Of a stretch of DNA of 38,035 nt, positions 1 to 8,664 are shown piece by piece. Position 1 is the stretch's first letter, and every line of letters begins with the position of its first letter. The notes below the pieces were generated by a model. It saw only the letters and a list, made by a program, of their open reading frames with translations. It made no database searches and was not told where the DNA came from. This stretch comes from JAAYYM01 sp964631375 (GTDB taxonomy: Bacteria; Bacillota; Clostridia; Lachnospirales; Lachnospiraceae), in NCBI GenBank assembly GCA_964631375.1, contig CAZVYQ010000026.1, forward strand, positions 1-38,035, read 5' to 3'. Position numbers and translations under genes: made by a program.

Positions 1-214
1 TAGCACCCTTCTTGATTGCCATTGCAGCACCTACTGTGTAAGCCCATTTTGCATTCTCAAAACAGATTGGCTGAATACCTTCAACCATTTTGTATACATC
101 AAGACCAGCATCTTTTGTGATCTTCTCAGCCTCTTCGATGGAAGAAATTCCACAGCTGTTCAATGCTTCGTTGATTTGTTTGATACGTCTCTCATATGAT
201 TCAAATAAAGCCAT
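1..214 (-). CDS. GGGtGRT family protein, N-terminal part (cut by window edge)
   Basis: The first 71 residues are present; the rest lies beyond base 1. The start ATG is at 214-212 with an AGGAGG ribosome binding site 9 bases upstream. The N-terminus (MALFESYERRIKQINEAL, then QPICFENAKWAYTVGAA) matches my memory of the GGGtGRT family (PF14057), a protein of unknown function found in anaerobes next to a NifU-like gene. The neighbour upstream is exactly such a gene, 19 bases away, so the two are probably co-transcribed. The family-defining GGGtGRT motif is not visible here because it lies outside the window. A role in Fe-S cluster or metal handling is inferred from the partner only. Confidence 0.8.
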   Translation of the reverse strand, partial: MALFESYERRIKQINEALNSCGISSIEEAEKITKDAGLDVYKMVEGIQPICFENAKWAYTVGAAMAIKKGA

Positions 215-233
215 TATTCATTTCCTCCTATTC

Positions 234-926
234 TTATTCTTTTCTCGGGTCTATGATCTTTACCGCATCATCTACACGACCATACTGGCCACAAGCCTTT
301 TCGTAAGCAGTGTTAGCATCGTCACCCTTTTTCATAAAGTCAGTCATCTTGCCAAGGCTGACAAACTTGTATCCAATAATATTGTCATCAGCATCCAGTG
401 CGATACCTGTTACATAACCCTCTGCCATTTCCAAATAACGAGGACCTTTCTTCAGTGTTCCGTACATTGTACCAACCTGTGAACGAAGTCCTTTACCCAG
501 ATCTTCAAGACCTGCACCAATTGCAAGACCATCCTCAGAAAATGCAGACTGTGTTCTGCCATATACGATCTGAAGGAATAACTCTCTCATAGCGGTATTG
601 ATTGCATCACATACAAGGTCTGTATTCAGAGCCTCCAATAATGTTCTGCCCGGTAGGATTTCAGATGCCATAGCAGCTGAATGCGTCATACCTGAACAAC
701 CGATTGTCTCAACGAGTGCCTCCTGTATGATACCTTCCTTAACATTCAGTGTCAGTTTGCATGCTCCCTGCTGAGGTGCACACCAGCCAATACCATGTGT
801 CAAGCCTGAGATATCCTTGATTTCTTTTGCTTTTACCCATTTTGCTTCTTCCGGAATAGGTGCTGCACCGTGATTAACACCCTGTGCTACCGGACACATC
901 TTTTCAACTTCTTGTGAATAGATCAT
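234..926 (-). CDS. NifU-like iron-sulfur cluster assembly scaffold protein
   Basis: A 230-residue protein with the cysteine pattern of NifU/TSCPD-type scaffold proteins: C11 (KMCPVAQG), C49 and C56 (GWCAPQQGAC) and C77 (TIGCSGMTHSAA). The frame opens at 962, but ATG 926-924 is chosen because AAAGGAG lies 7 bases upstream; the 12 extra residues look like leader sequence. The family is believed to hold nascent Fe-S clusters on such cysteines. It is followed by a GGGtGRT gene after 19 bases, a recurrent pair in Clostridia. It is longer than the IscU type (about 130 residues), with an extra C-terminal region of about 100 residues containing many charged residues. No cysteine desulfurase gene is visible nearby. 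The scaffold role is inferred from family; the true substrate is unknown. Confidence 0.8.
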   Translation of the reverse strand: MIYSQEVEKMCPVAQGVNHGAAPIPEEAKWVKAKEIKDISGLTHGIGWCAPQQGACKLTLNVKEGIIQEALVETIGCSGMTHSAAMASEILPGRTLLEALNTDLVCDAINTAMRELFLQIVYGRTQSAFSEDGLAIGAGLEDLGKGLRSQVGTMYGTLKKGPRYLEMAEGYVTGIALDADDNIIGYKFVSLGKMTDFMKKGDDANTAYEKACGQYGRVDDAVKIIDPRKE

Positions 927-951
927 GTGAATACTCCTTTCAACAACTTGT

Positions 952-981
952 ATTTTATTCATTTGTGTAACTTTTTTGCCA
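952..981 (-). promoter_or_regulatory. Candidate promoter of the NifU-like/GGGtGRT operon
   Basis: Read on the minus strand, TGGCAA (981-976) and TAAAAT (957-952) are separated by 18 bases and lie about 25 bases before the ribosome binding site. The 125-base gap to the preceding cyclase gene is the largest in this part of the window, which supports a new transcription start. The -35 match is imperfect. Confidence 0.45.
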
Positions 982-1051
982 TCTGATATTGTCTCATAAT
1001 CCAGTGGAAAAATCCAGTCGTTTTTTGTATTTTTTATGGTTCATAACGAAA

Positions 1052-2365
1052 TCACATGCCATCCTTATAAATGGTATATCCGTTTTTCCCTTGATTCTTG
1101 GTTGCATAGAGAGCTTTATCTGCCTGAATAAACAGCTCCTGATACTCCATAAACGGAGACTCACAAACCGTTAGACCGATGCTTGCCGTCACTTCGATAT
1201 CTCCTGATTTGCAAGGATATGTTTTTTGAATCATATTGCACAATTTCCCCACCAAAATACCAGCATTCTTCTCATCCTCAATATCATACATAAATACAAT
1301 AAATTCGTCACCACCAAATCTTCCGACGATATCTCTTCCTTTGAACATGTTCTTAAGCTTATCTGCCACTTCATTTAATACAAGATCTCCATATGCGTGT
1401 CCCATAGTATCATTGATGGACTTGAAATTATCCAGATCCAGTTCAATAAAGGCATGTATCTTACTCGAGCCTGTTTCCTGTTCCTCTTTTAACAGCTGCT
1501 TAATCAGATGTTCTGTTGCTCCACGATTAAATACACCCGTGAGTAGATCAATCTCGGCTCTTACTTCTAACTCCAACTCCTTTAGTTTTGCAGTATGAAT
1601 ATCCGTAATTCGCCCAACAATTCTTGTAACATAGCCTTCGTTGCCCATAATACTGGAAATCACCACGCGATACCAGCGGTAACCATCTTCAAACAGATTC
1701 ATACGAGTATCTATAGAATCTCGCTTGGGAGATTTGAGAGCATCCTCCATGATCTCCTGCACTCTTGCCTTATCTTCTGGGTATATTTTCTCAAATTCCT
1801 TGCGTTCTATATAATTATTCACAACTATGTCGTGGTTGTAGCCGGAATCATGTGCGGTTTTGATCACCAAGGAATCTGTTTTGGCATTATAGTCGAGAAT
1901 ATGCTCACCTTCAACTTCCGACAGCAGATTCATTCTCTCTGCCTGTAGTGACCACTCCTCCTCCATAGTCTTTTTCTCGGTCACATCCAATACGATTGCG
2001 GCACAGATATTTCGCCTCTCATCTCTGAAAAACAGGTTGGAACGAACCTGAAGCCATCGAATACCACCATCATTTGTGACTGTACGAAATTCCACCTCAA
2101 CCCAGCCATCATCCTTAATCGTATCTAAAATCGCCTGATCTACGATTGCTCTGTCCTCAACGACAATATTGGCTTTGATATTATTCATGATGAAATCTGC
2201 TTCTCTTTTTCCATATCCAAGCATACGATAAAAGCCATCATTGACATAGAGAGGCTTGACATCATGCTTCTTACCGGATACTTCCAGAACCAGAATTCCT
2301 CCTATGATATTATCAACAACCGTCTCAATTGTACCGAACTCAAATTGCCGGGAGTCATTTTCCAT
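1052..2365 (-). CDS. PAS-PAS-GGDEF diguanylate cyclase
   Basis: A 437-residue soluble protein expected to make cyclic di-GMP from two GTP. Residues about 15-130 and 145-260 look like two PAS sensor domains; the first ends with the typical PAC segment (WVEVEFRTV...GGIRWLQVRSNLFF). The catalytic domain fills about 265-437, with ELDLDNFKSINDTMGHAYGD and an intact GGDEF at 351-355. The inhibitory I-site, usually RxxD five residues before GGDEF, reads KGRD here, so product feedback may be weak. There is no membrane segment, so the signal is probably cytosolic and ligand- or redox-dependent. The start ATG has a GGAGAG site upstream. It follows the hexapeptide protein by 15 bases and is probably the last gene of that transcript. 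Confidence 0.93.
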   Translation of the reverse strand: MENDSRQFEFGTIETVVDNIIGGILVLEVSGKKHDVKPLYVNDGFYRMLGYGKREADFIMNNIKANIVVEDRAIVDQAILDTIKDDGWVEVEFRTVTNDGGIRWLQVRSNLFFRDERRNICAAIVLDVTEKKTMEEEWSLQAERMNLLSEVEGEHILDYNAKTDSLVIKTAHDSGYNHDIVVNNYIERKEFEKIYPEDKARVQEIMEDALKSPKRDSIDTRMNLFEDGYRWYRVVISSIMGNEGYVTRIVGRITDIHTAKLKELELEVRAEIDLLTGVFNRGATEHLIKQLLKEEQETGSSKIHAFIELDLDNFKSINDTMGHAYGDLVLNEVADKLKNMFKGRDIVGRFGGDEFIVFMYDIEDEKNAGILVGKLCNMIQKTYPCKSGDIEVTASIGLTVCESPFMEYQELFIQADKALYATKNQGKNGYTIYKDGM

Positions 2366-2380
2366 AGTTACACTCTCTCC

Positions 2381-3046
2381 TTATCTCTTGCCAGCTACCT
2401 CGCCCTGTTTTTTGTAAATACTGTTAGCAGGAATCAATCCTCTGACCATAGATGTCGGATAAACATTTGTATGTCTGCCGATCACAGTTCCCGGATTCAA
2501 CACGGAATTACAGCCTACCTCTACCTCATCTCCAAGCATGGCTCCAAACTTTTTCAATCCGGTTGCAATCTCTTCACTACTGCTCTTAACCACTACTAAT
2601 GTTTTGTCGGATTTGACATTAGATGTAATGGAACCTGCCCCCATATGAGCCTTGAACCCTAAGACAGAATCCCCAACATAGTTATAATGCGGTACCTGAA
2701 CCTTATTAAACAACACAACATTTTTTAACTCTGTGGAATTTCCGACAACTGCACCCTCTCCTACAATTGCATTTCCCCTGATAAAAGCACAGTGACGAAT
2801 TTCCGCATTTTTACCGATGATAACAGGACCATTTATATTGGCTGTCGGCGCAACCTTTGCACTCTTTGCAATCCAGATGAACTCATCCTTCTGATCATAC
2901 TCATCCTTGGGTAGCTTTGCCCCGAGTTGTTTGATGAATTCGCTGATTTTGGGCAGTGCCTCCCACGGATATATCAGTCCCTCAAATAAGTCTGCTGCAA
3001 TTGTCTCATTCAGATCGTATAGATTTTTAATCTTTGCCTCTTCCAT
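2381..3046 (-). CDS. Hexapeptide-repeat (left-handed beta-helix) acyltransferase-like protein
   Basis: A 221-residue protein. Residues about 60-215 carry hexapeptide-type repeats (VAPTANINGPVIIGKNAEIR, NAIVGEGAVVGNSTELKNVV, VEVGCNSVLNPGTVIGRHTN) typical of left-handed beta-helix acyltransferases and the C-terminal half of GlmU-type enzymes. The N-terminal 55 residues form a short helical segment, and the nucleotidyltransferase domain is absent. Close relatives are often annotated as UDP-N-acetylglucosamine pyrophosphorylase-like, but without that domain the name is unsafe; sugar or nucleotide-sugar acetylation, or a regulatory role, are alternatives. The ribosome binding site is TAGGAGAT. It lies 23 bases after topB and 15 bases before the cyclase. 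Confidence 0.8.
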   Translation of the reverse strand: MEEAKIKNLYDLNETIAADLFEGLIYPWEALPKISEFIKQLGAKLPKDEYDQKDEFIWIAKSAKVAPTANINGPVIIGKNAEIRHCAFIRGNAIVGEGAVVGNSTELKNVVLFNKVQVPHYNYVGDSVLGFKAHMGAGSITSNVKSDKTLVVVKSSSEEIATGLKKFGAMLGDEVEVGCNSVLNPGTVIGRHTNVYPTSMVRGLIPANSIYKKQGEVAGKR

Positions 3047-3069
3047 TTTGATATCTCCTATCTGTTCAA

Positions 3070-5097
3070 TTATTTTTTATAATAACTCTTTGCTTTGATA
3101 AACTTACTTCGCAGCACGGACTGATTATTCAGACCTCTGACAGCATCTGTTCTGCGTGATACATAATCGTTCAGCTTCTTCATATATTCATCCGATGTGA
3201 TCGATCCCTCTGCGACACCAGTCAATCCTTTTTCCCAGCTTGCAGTTAGTTTGGGATCCAATAATGGTCGGATTGATGCATCTACAACATCATAGATCAT
3301 TTCTCCCATCAAAGCCGGTGTGATAACCTGTGTCTTTTTATTTAAATTCAGATAATGATTTCCTACCAGTTTTTTTAGTATCTCTGCTCTGGTTGCAGAG
3401 GTTCCGATTCCACTACCCTTGATCTGAGCACGCAGTTCCTCATCCTCGATCAATTGTCCTGCATTTTCCATAGCCAGGATCATGGAACCGGAGGTATATC
3501 GTTTCGGCGGGGAGGTTTCACCCTCCTTAACCGACAGTTGTCCAATGTTTAAAGTGGCACCCTTTTTCAATCCTTGTAGAGCTTTAAGGAAATCAGCATC
3601 GCATTTGTTATCCTCACCACTATTTTCCTCAGTTTCATCCTCTGATCGTTCTTGTTCTGTCTTTTTTTTGGCAAAAGAGTAGTTCATCACCTTCAGATAG
3701 CCTTCGTCCAGCAGGACCTTAAAATTCGTCTGAAAGGTCTCTTTTCCGATTGTAGCCGTAATACCGGTCTTCTGATAAACAGCTGCAGGATAAAAGATAC
3801 TTAAAAATCTCCTGGCAATTACCTCATATACTTTATTTGCAAGTTCCGAAGAACTGCCCAGTGCATTCAGTCCCTGTCCGGTCGGTATAATCGCATAATG
3901 ATCCGTGATCTGTTTATCGTTGACATATCGCGTCTTTGCAATGCCCTGATAAGATTTTTGATCCATGATTTCTGCTGCAAAGGCGGATACATTTCTTTCG
4001 TTTTTAAGACCTGCGATATTTTTATGGATCTCCTTTGCAACTGCAGTAGATAATACTCTGGCATCTGTTCTTGGATAAGTTACTGCCTTCTTTTCATATA
4101 GCTCCTGAACAATTCTCAAAGTTTCATCCGGACTGATCTTGAATAATTTGGAACAGTCATTTTGCAGCTCTGCCAGATTATATAACAATGGTGCATTTTT
4201 ATTCTCTTTTTTCTTCTCAAGTGAGGATACGACCGCAAGAAACGGATCAGTTTGTTTCAATCGTGTGATCAGTTCCTCTGCACCTTTAAGTTCTTTAAAG
4301 CCATTTTCCTTATATAACAATGGAGACTGAAAATATACAGATCCTTCTACTGCCTTCCATTCGGCTTCAAATCCACTGCCACCTGACTGTAGCTTGAGAT
4401 TTGCAAGTACCCTGTAAAAAGGAGTCTTTACGAATTCACGAATTTCTCGTTCTCTCTTTACAACCATTCCCAGGACGCAAGTCATGACTCTCCCCACAGA
4501 AATAACTGCATATTTCATCTGGAGAAAGCTTGATATGGCGTCACCGTATTTGAGTGTTAATGCACGTGAAAAATTGATTCCCATCAGGTAATCTTCTTTT
4601 GCACGCAGGAAAGCCGCCTCTGACAGATTATCATATTCAGACAGATCCTTTGCCTCTTTGATGCCTCGTCTGATCTCCTCTTCTGTTTGTGAATCGATCC
4701 AAACACGCCTTCTTGTCTTTCCTTTTACCTTTGCCTGTTGTTCTACCAGACGATATATGTACTCTCCCTCTCGTCCGGAATCAGTACATACATAGATCGT
4801 ATCAACATCTGCACGATTTAGAAGTCCGCTTACAATCTTGTATTGTTTCGCAGCAGCCGGAATCACTTCATATAAATATTGTTCCGGCAAAAAAGGAAGT
4901 GTCGTAAAACTCCACTTTTTATATTTAGGATCATATACATCTGGATAACTCATTGTGACCAAATGACCGACACACCATGTGACAATGGTATTCTCAGACT
5001 CGAGATATCCGTCATATTTTTGAGTATTTAACTTCAATGCATTGGCAAATTCTCTTGCAACGCTCGGTTTTTCTGCTATAAAAACTGTTTTTGCCAT
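3070..5097 (-). CDS. topB: DNA topoisomerase III (type IA)
   Basis: A 675-residue type IA topoisomerase that relaxes and decatenates DNA by single-strand passage. The TOPRIM domain starts at the N-terminus (FIAEKPSVARE) and contains TDSGREGE at 105-112. The nucleophilic tyrosine is Y341 in VTYPRTDAR. The GIGTSATRAEIL segment typical of the family is present near residue 570. The protein ends with a short basic tail and has no zinc-finger repeats, as usual for TopB. One oddity is that the second acidic residue of the usual DxD TOPRIM motif is glycine (D-S-G); similar D-x-G variants are known in plasmid and Clostridial TopB proteins. It begins 3 bases after the transporter ATPase gene stops, so the two are likely co-transcribed although functionally unrelated. 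Confidence 0.95.
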   Translation of the reverse strand: MAKTVFIAEKPSVAREFANALKLNTQKYDGYLESENTIVTWCVGHLVTMSYPDVYDPKYKKWSFTTLPFLPEQYLYEVIPAAAKQYKIVSGLLNRADVDTIYVCTDSGREGEYIYRLVEQQAKVKGKTRRRVWIDSQTEEEIRRGIKEAKDLSEYDNLSEAAFLRAKEDYLMGINFSRALTLKYGDAISSFLQMKYAVISVGRVMTCVLGMVVKREREIREFVKTPFYRVLANLKLQSGGSGFEAEWKAVEGSVYFQSPLLYKENGFKELKGAEELITRLKQTDPFLAVVSSLEKKKENKNAPLLYNLAELQNDCSKLFKISPDETLRIVQELYEKKAVTYPRTDARVLSTAVAKEIHKNIAGLKNERNVSAFAAEIMDQKSYQGIAKTRYVNDKQITDHYAIIPTGQGLNALGSSSELANKVYEVIARRFLSIFYPAAVYQKTGITATIGKETFQTNFKVLLDEGYLKVMNYSFAKKKTEQERSEDETEENSGEDNKCDADFLKALQGLKKGATLNIGQLSVKEGETSPPKRYTSGSMILAMENAGQLIEDEELRAQIKGSGIGTSATRAEILKKLVGNHYLNLNKKTQVITPALMGEMIYDVVDASIRPLLDPKLTASWEKGLTGVAEGSITSDEYMKKLNDYVSRRTDAVRGLNNQSVLRSKFIKAKSYYKK

Positions 5098-5100
5098 ACT

Positions 5101-5853
5101 TTATAATACCTTATCCAAGAAGCTTTGCAGGCGTTCATTCTGAGGATGTTCAAAAAAATCTTTTGGATTATTCTCTTCCATAATCTGTCCGTCAGCCATA
5201 AACAAAACTCTGTTTGCTACTTCCTTGGCAAAGCCCATCTCATGCGTTACAACGATCATGGTCATATGATTACTTGCCAGATCACGCATAACACCCAATA
5301 CTTCTCCGACCATTTCCGGATCGAGAGCCGAAGTAGGTTCATCGAACAGCATAACATCTGGTGTCATACAGAGTGAACGCACAATTGCGATTCTCTGTTT
5401 CTGCCCTCCTGAAAGCTGACTGGGATAGGCATCAAAGCGATCAGCCAATCCAACACGTTCCAGTAGACTCATTGCCATCTTCTCTGCTTCTTCTTTTGAC
5501 CTATGCTGCAATTTGATCGGTGCAATGGTCAGGTTTTTCATGACTGTCATATGTGGAAACAGGTTAAACTGTTGGAATACCATTCCCATCTTCTGTCGTT
5601 GGAGATCTATATTACTCTTGGGATTACAGATATCTACTCCCTCAAAGAAGATACTGCCACCTGTCGGCACTTCCAATCGGTTAAGACAACGCAAAAAAGT
5701 ACTCTTACCAGATCCTGATGGCCCAACGATAAATGCAACATCACCCTCATAAAAATCGGTGGTGATGCCGTTTAATGCCTCTAATTCTCCAAAGTGTTTC
5801 TTCAGATCATGTACTTCAATGAGAGGTGTTTGTGTCTGCTTATCAATGGTCAC
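5101..5853 (-). CDS. Polar amino acid ABC transporter, ATP-binding protein
   Basis: This is the ATPase subunit that drives amino acid uptake with the permease and binding protein just upstream. It has Walker A (GPSGSGKST), a Q-loop (MVFQQFNLFPHMTV), the signature LSGGQKQR, Walker B (DVMLFDEPTSALDPE) and the switch histidine (VVTHEMGFAKEVA), all typical of the GlnQ/PAAT family. The frame is open from 5895, but GTG 5853-5851 is chosen: GAGGAGG lies 10 bases upstream, and it gives about 250 residues, the family's normal length. This start overlaps the permease gene by 11 bases, which suggests translational coupling. Substrate specificity cannot be read from this subunit. Confidence 0.93.
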   Translation of the reverse strand: MTIDKQTQTPLIEVHDLKKHFGELEALNGITTDFYEGDVAFIVGPSGSGKSTFLRCLNRLEVPTGGSIFFEGVDICNPKSNIDLQRQKMGMVFQQFNLFPHMTVMKNLTIAPIKLQHRSKEEAEKMAMSLLERVGLADRFDAYPSQLSGGQKQRIAIVRSLCMTPDVMLFDEPTSALDPEMVGEVLGVMRDLASNHMTMIVVTHEMGFAKEVANRVLFMADGQIMEENNPKDFFEHPQNERLQSFLDKVL

Positions 5854-6532
5854 TGTTACGAAGCCTCCTCTCAAGATTCTTTGCAAGCTTGTCAAAGATC
5901 ATAACCAGCACAAGATAGATTACGGCAACTGCCATAAGTGGCATAAAAGCATTATAGGTACGGCTTCGTATGATATCCGCTCCCTTAGTCAAATCCTGCA
6001 ATGCAATATATCCTGCAACAGATGTTTCCTTTAACAAGACAATAAATTCATTTCCAAGTGCCGGTAGGATGTTTTTAAATGCCTGCGGCAGAATGAAATG
6101 GATCATGGTTTGGACATAACTAAAGCCAAGACTTCTGCCAGCTTCAAACTGTCCGTTGTCGATCGACATAATACCGCTTCGTATAATCTCAGCAACATAT
6201 GCTCCGGAGTTAATACCAAATGCAATCACGGCAACAAATACCTTATTGACGTCCACCGAAGCAAAAATAACAAAATACGTAATCAGAAGCTGCAGAACAA
6301 CCGGTGTTCCCCTGATCACTGTCAGGTAAATATTACATATCACATTTGCGATCAGTCCCTTTCCTGTTTTATCATATGTGGATCGAATCATCGCCACAAT
6401 AAATCCCAGAAAGATACCAATCAACACCGAAAAGAATGTGATAATTAATGTCACACCCAGACCATTTAGTATATATTCATATCTGTTATCCTGTATAAAA
6501 TTTTGATAAAAATTGTCTGCAAAGCTTCCCAT
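5843..6532 (-). CDS. Polar amino acid ABC transporter, permease
   Basis: A 229-residue integral membrane protein of the GlnP/HisMQ family with about five membrane segments (TLIITFFSVLIGIFLGFIVAMI near the start, LMAVAVIYLVLVMIF near the end). The EAA-type cytoplasmic loop that docks to the ATPase is visible as EAGRSLGFSYVQTMIHFILPQA at about 132-153. TVIRGTPVVLQLL is the family's conserved RGTP segment. A single permease gene is present, so it probably acts as a homodimer. It starts 8 bases after the binding-protein stop, with AGGA upstream of the ATG, and overlaps the ATPase gene. Confidence 0.94.
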   Translation of the reverse strand: MGSFADNFYQNFIQDNRYEYILNGLGVTLIITFFSVLIGIFLGFIVAMIRSTYDKTGKGLIANVICNIYLTVIRGTPVVLQLLITYFVIFASVDVNKVFVAVIAFGINSGAYVAEIIRSGIMSIDNGQFEAGRSLGFSYVQTMIHFILPQAFKNILPALGNEFIVLLKETSVAGYIALQDLTKGADIIRSRTYNAFMPLMAVAVIYLVLVMIFDKLAKNLERRLRNSDH

Positions 6533-6540
6533 ACGTTTTC

Positions 6541-7275
6541 CTATTCAGCTGTGATATATTTGTCTTTGATCTCCTGCAGTTTTCCTGAAGACTCCAGTTT
6601 TGCAAGTGCATCATTGATCTTAGTTAACAGTTCTTCATTATCCTTGGAGATTGCAATTGCATAATCCTCCACGGTAAACTCCTCATCTACGATAGATAGT
6701 CCTTCGTTCTGTGATACGAATACCTTTGCTGGTTCTCTGTCGATAATCACTGCATCTACCTTGTCCTGTAACAGTGCCTGTACCGCTTCAAAGCCCTTGT
6801 TGTAACGCTCGATTGTAGCATCTGCAATATCGCCTGCGTAGATATCTCCTGTAGTTCCAAGTTGTACGCCAACCTTCTTGCCTGTCAGATCATCAGGTGT
6901 TGCAACCACACTACCGTCTTTTACAATAATGACCTGTGCTGCCTGTGTATAAGGTGTTGAGAAGTTGACATTCTTCAGACGATCTTCATTGACTGTCATT
7001 CCTGCAACACCGATATCAGCCTTACCGGACTGAACTGCTGCAATAATGGAATCAAATGCCATATCCTCAATCTTCAGCTCCATACCGAGTTCCTCAGCTA
7101 CTGCAGCTGCCATCTCTGCATCGATACCAACCACCTTGTCGCCATCATAATACTCATAGGGCGGAAATTCAGCATTCGTTGCCATAACCAACGTCTTATC
7201 GCTCCCCTTGCTGCCGCATGCTGTCATTCCGACTGCACATGCCAAAACCAATACTACTGATAAAAACTTTTTCAT
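6541..7275 (-). CDS. Amino acid ABC transporter substrate-binding lipoprotein
   Basis: A 244-residue extracytoplasmic binding protein. A lipoprotein signal peptide ends in the lipobox MTAC with the acylated cysteine C20. The mature part is a family 3 solute-binding protein: the entrance motif FPPYEYYDGDKVVGIDAEMA, then DIGVAGMTVNEDRLKNVNFS, and GKKVGVQLGTTGD at the second lobe, all typical of glutamine/cystine/arginine binders. The arginine in NEDR is the usual ligand carboxylate contact. The ribosome binding site is CAGGAGGAAA. The exact amino acid is not evident; the neighbouring asd and argH genes do not settle it. Confidence 0.95.
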   Translation of the reverse strand: MKKFLSVVLVLACAVGMTACGSKGSDKTLVMATNAEFPPYEYYDGDKVVGIDAEMAAAVAEELGMELKIEDMAFDSIIAAVQSGKADIGVAGMTVNEDRLKNVNFSTPYTQAAQVIIVKDGSVVATPDDLTGKKVGVQLGTTGDIYAGDIADATIERYNKGFEAVQALLQDKVDAVIIDREPAKVFVSQNEGLSIVDEEFTVEDYAIAISKDNEELLTKINDALAKLESSGKLQEIKDKYITAE

Positions 7276-7295
7276 AACTCTTTCCTCCTGGATAT

Positions 7296-8663
7296 TTATA
7301 ATTGAGAAATATCAATTAATTTGATATTTTTCTTCACTTTTGCTTCGAGTGTGATCTTTTCATCAAACCCGTCTACAGTAAATAAATAGATGTAATCTAC
7401 TTTTAATTTAGCCTTCTCCACACAGAATAGAAGCCACTCATAATCTTCATAGGTCATAAGGCTTCTCTCCCAATTGCACATACCAACCAACGTATGACCT
7501 TCCTCGTCCTCAGCCACGATATCAATGGTGCCAACCTTACCGACCCAGGAACCACTCTTTTCATACTTGAAGCTTAATTTGTTCATCTGATTCATCAGAT
7601 CCAGATATTCTGAACATACCTTGGTAAAATATGCTGCTGTATAGTTTCTAAACGAAGGTGCTATGTACCTCGTATAAAACTCATCATCACTGATTAGTCC
7701 CTGCTTTGACATATGTGGGAATATATATTGAAACCAGAAATGTACGTAATGATTACTGATTTTATAAATACCCTTTTGTGCATTATCCTTGCCTGCTGTG
7801 TCATAGGAAAAAACCTTTTCAACGATACCCAACTCAATCAGATTCTTCAGATACACACTGATCTTGGCACGATTAAAGCCTGTATGGTTATGCAGATCAT
7901 TCAATTTGTGCTTGCCAGAAGCAAGCGTTGTGAGAATCGTATGATATACAGATGTCTCACGTAGCTCTTCTGCCACATAACGGCTTCCCTCTTCTGAGAG
8001 AAATGTACCCTGCCGAATGATATTTTGCTTGATGTTTTCGGGAATATCAAGTGTAGCATCCCAGTAATACCAAAGCCCCGGAATCCCACCCAGGATTGCG
8101 TATGTCTCCACACACTGCTCCATTGAATACTTGGGAAATTTTCTTACAACATCCAGAAACTTTAATTCATCAATCTTTAACAGACCGGTAATCTCATAAG
8201 CATTTTCACCCATTTTAGATACCATGGAATTCTCGATCCATCCGATTGCAGATGAGCATAATACAATCATGACGGGTTGATTATTCCATTTATTATGAAT
8301 CAGTCTAACCACCTCGTCCATAAAAGTATCACCGGATTTAACAATGTATTGGAATTCATCAATGATGATGACCTTTTTTTGTGATCTTACCTCTGTGATG
8401 GCTTGAAAAATTGCATCAAATCTTCTGTTTACCGCTGCTGAACGCTCCCGCTCCTCCGACAGTTCATCACTCCACAGACATAACTGCTCATACTCAGAAC
8501 ACGGCCTTGCAAGATAATAAGAAAAGGCCTTATCACTGCAAAATTCCTTGATCAGTTCTGTCTTCCCGATATTCTTACGTCCATATAGGATTACCAGTTG
8601 GCTTCCTTCTTTTTCGTAATGGTTTTTCAGATACTTCAGTTCGGCGGTTCTACCAAGTAACAT
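7296..8663 (-). CDS. AAA ATPase with DUF234-type C-terminal domain
   Basis: A 455-residue protein with an N-terminal P-loop ATPase of the archaeal-type ATPase_2 family: Walker A GRKNIGKTEL, Walker B KKVIIIDEFQYI, and a sensor region VMIVLCSSAIGWIE. A winged-helix stretch follows (HTGFNRAKISVYLKNLIELGIVEK), then a C-terminal domain resembling DUF234, which has a nuclease-like fold (KVGTIDIVAEDEEG, ...LVGMCNWERSLMTYEDYEWL). The biological role of this family is not established. The frame opens at 8717, but ATG 8663 is preferred: AGGGG is 5 bases upstream and the family begins close to its LLGRTAEL motif. This start overlaps the upstream EAL gene's stop region (8665) without sharing its coding sequence. 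It sits 20 bases before the transporter operon. Confidence 0.82.
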   Translation of the reverse strand: MLLGRTAELKYLKNHYEKEGSQLVILYGRKNIGKTELIKEFCSDKAFSYYLARPCSEYEQLCLWSDELSEERERSAAVNRRFDAIFQAITEVRSQKKVIIIDEFQYIVKSGDTFMDEVVRLIHNKWNNQPVMIVLCSSAIGWIENSMVSKMGENAYEITGLLKIDELKFLDVVRKFPKYSMEQCVETYAILGGIPGLWYYWDATLDIPENIKQNIIRQGTFLSEEGSRYVAEELRETSVYHTILTTLASGKHKLNDLHNHTGFNRAKISVYLKNLIELGIVEKVFSYDTAGKDNAQKGIYKISNHYVHFWFQYIFPHMSKQGLISDDEFYTRYIAPSFRNYTAAYFTKVCSEYLDLMNQMNKLSFKYEKSGSWVGKVGTIDIVAEDEEGHTLVGMCNWERSLMTYEDYEWLLFCVEKAKLKVDYIYLFTVDGFDEKITLEAKVKKNIKLIDISQL

Positions 8664-8664
8664 G

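Noticed and set aside
7296..8663. DUF234-type ATPase as part of a defence or toxin system
   Set aside because: It stands alone between an EAL gene and a transporter operon with no partner effector; such ATPases are widespread and their role is unknown.
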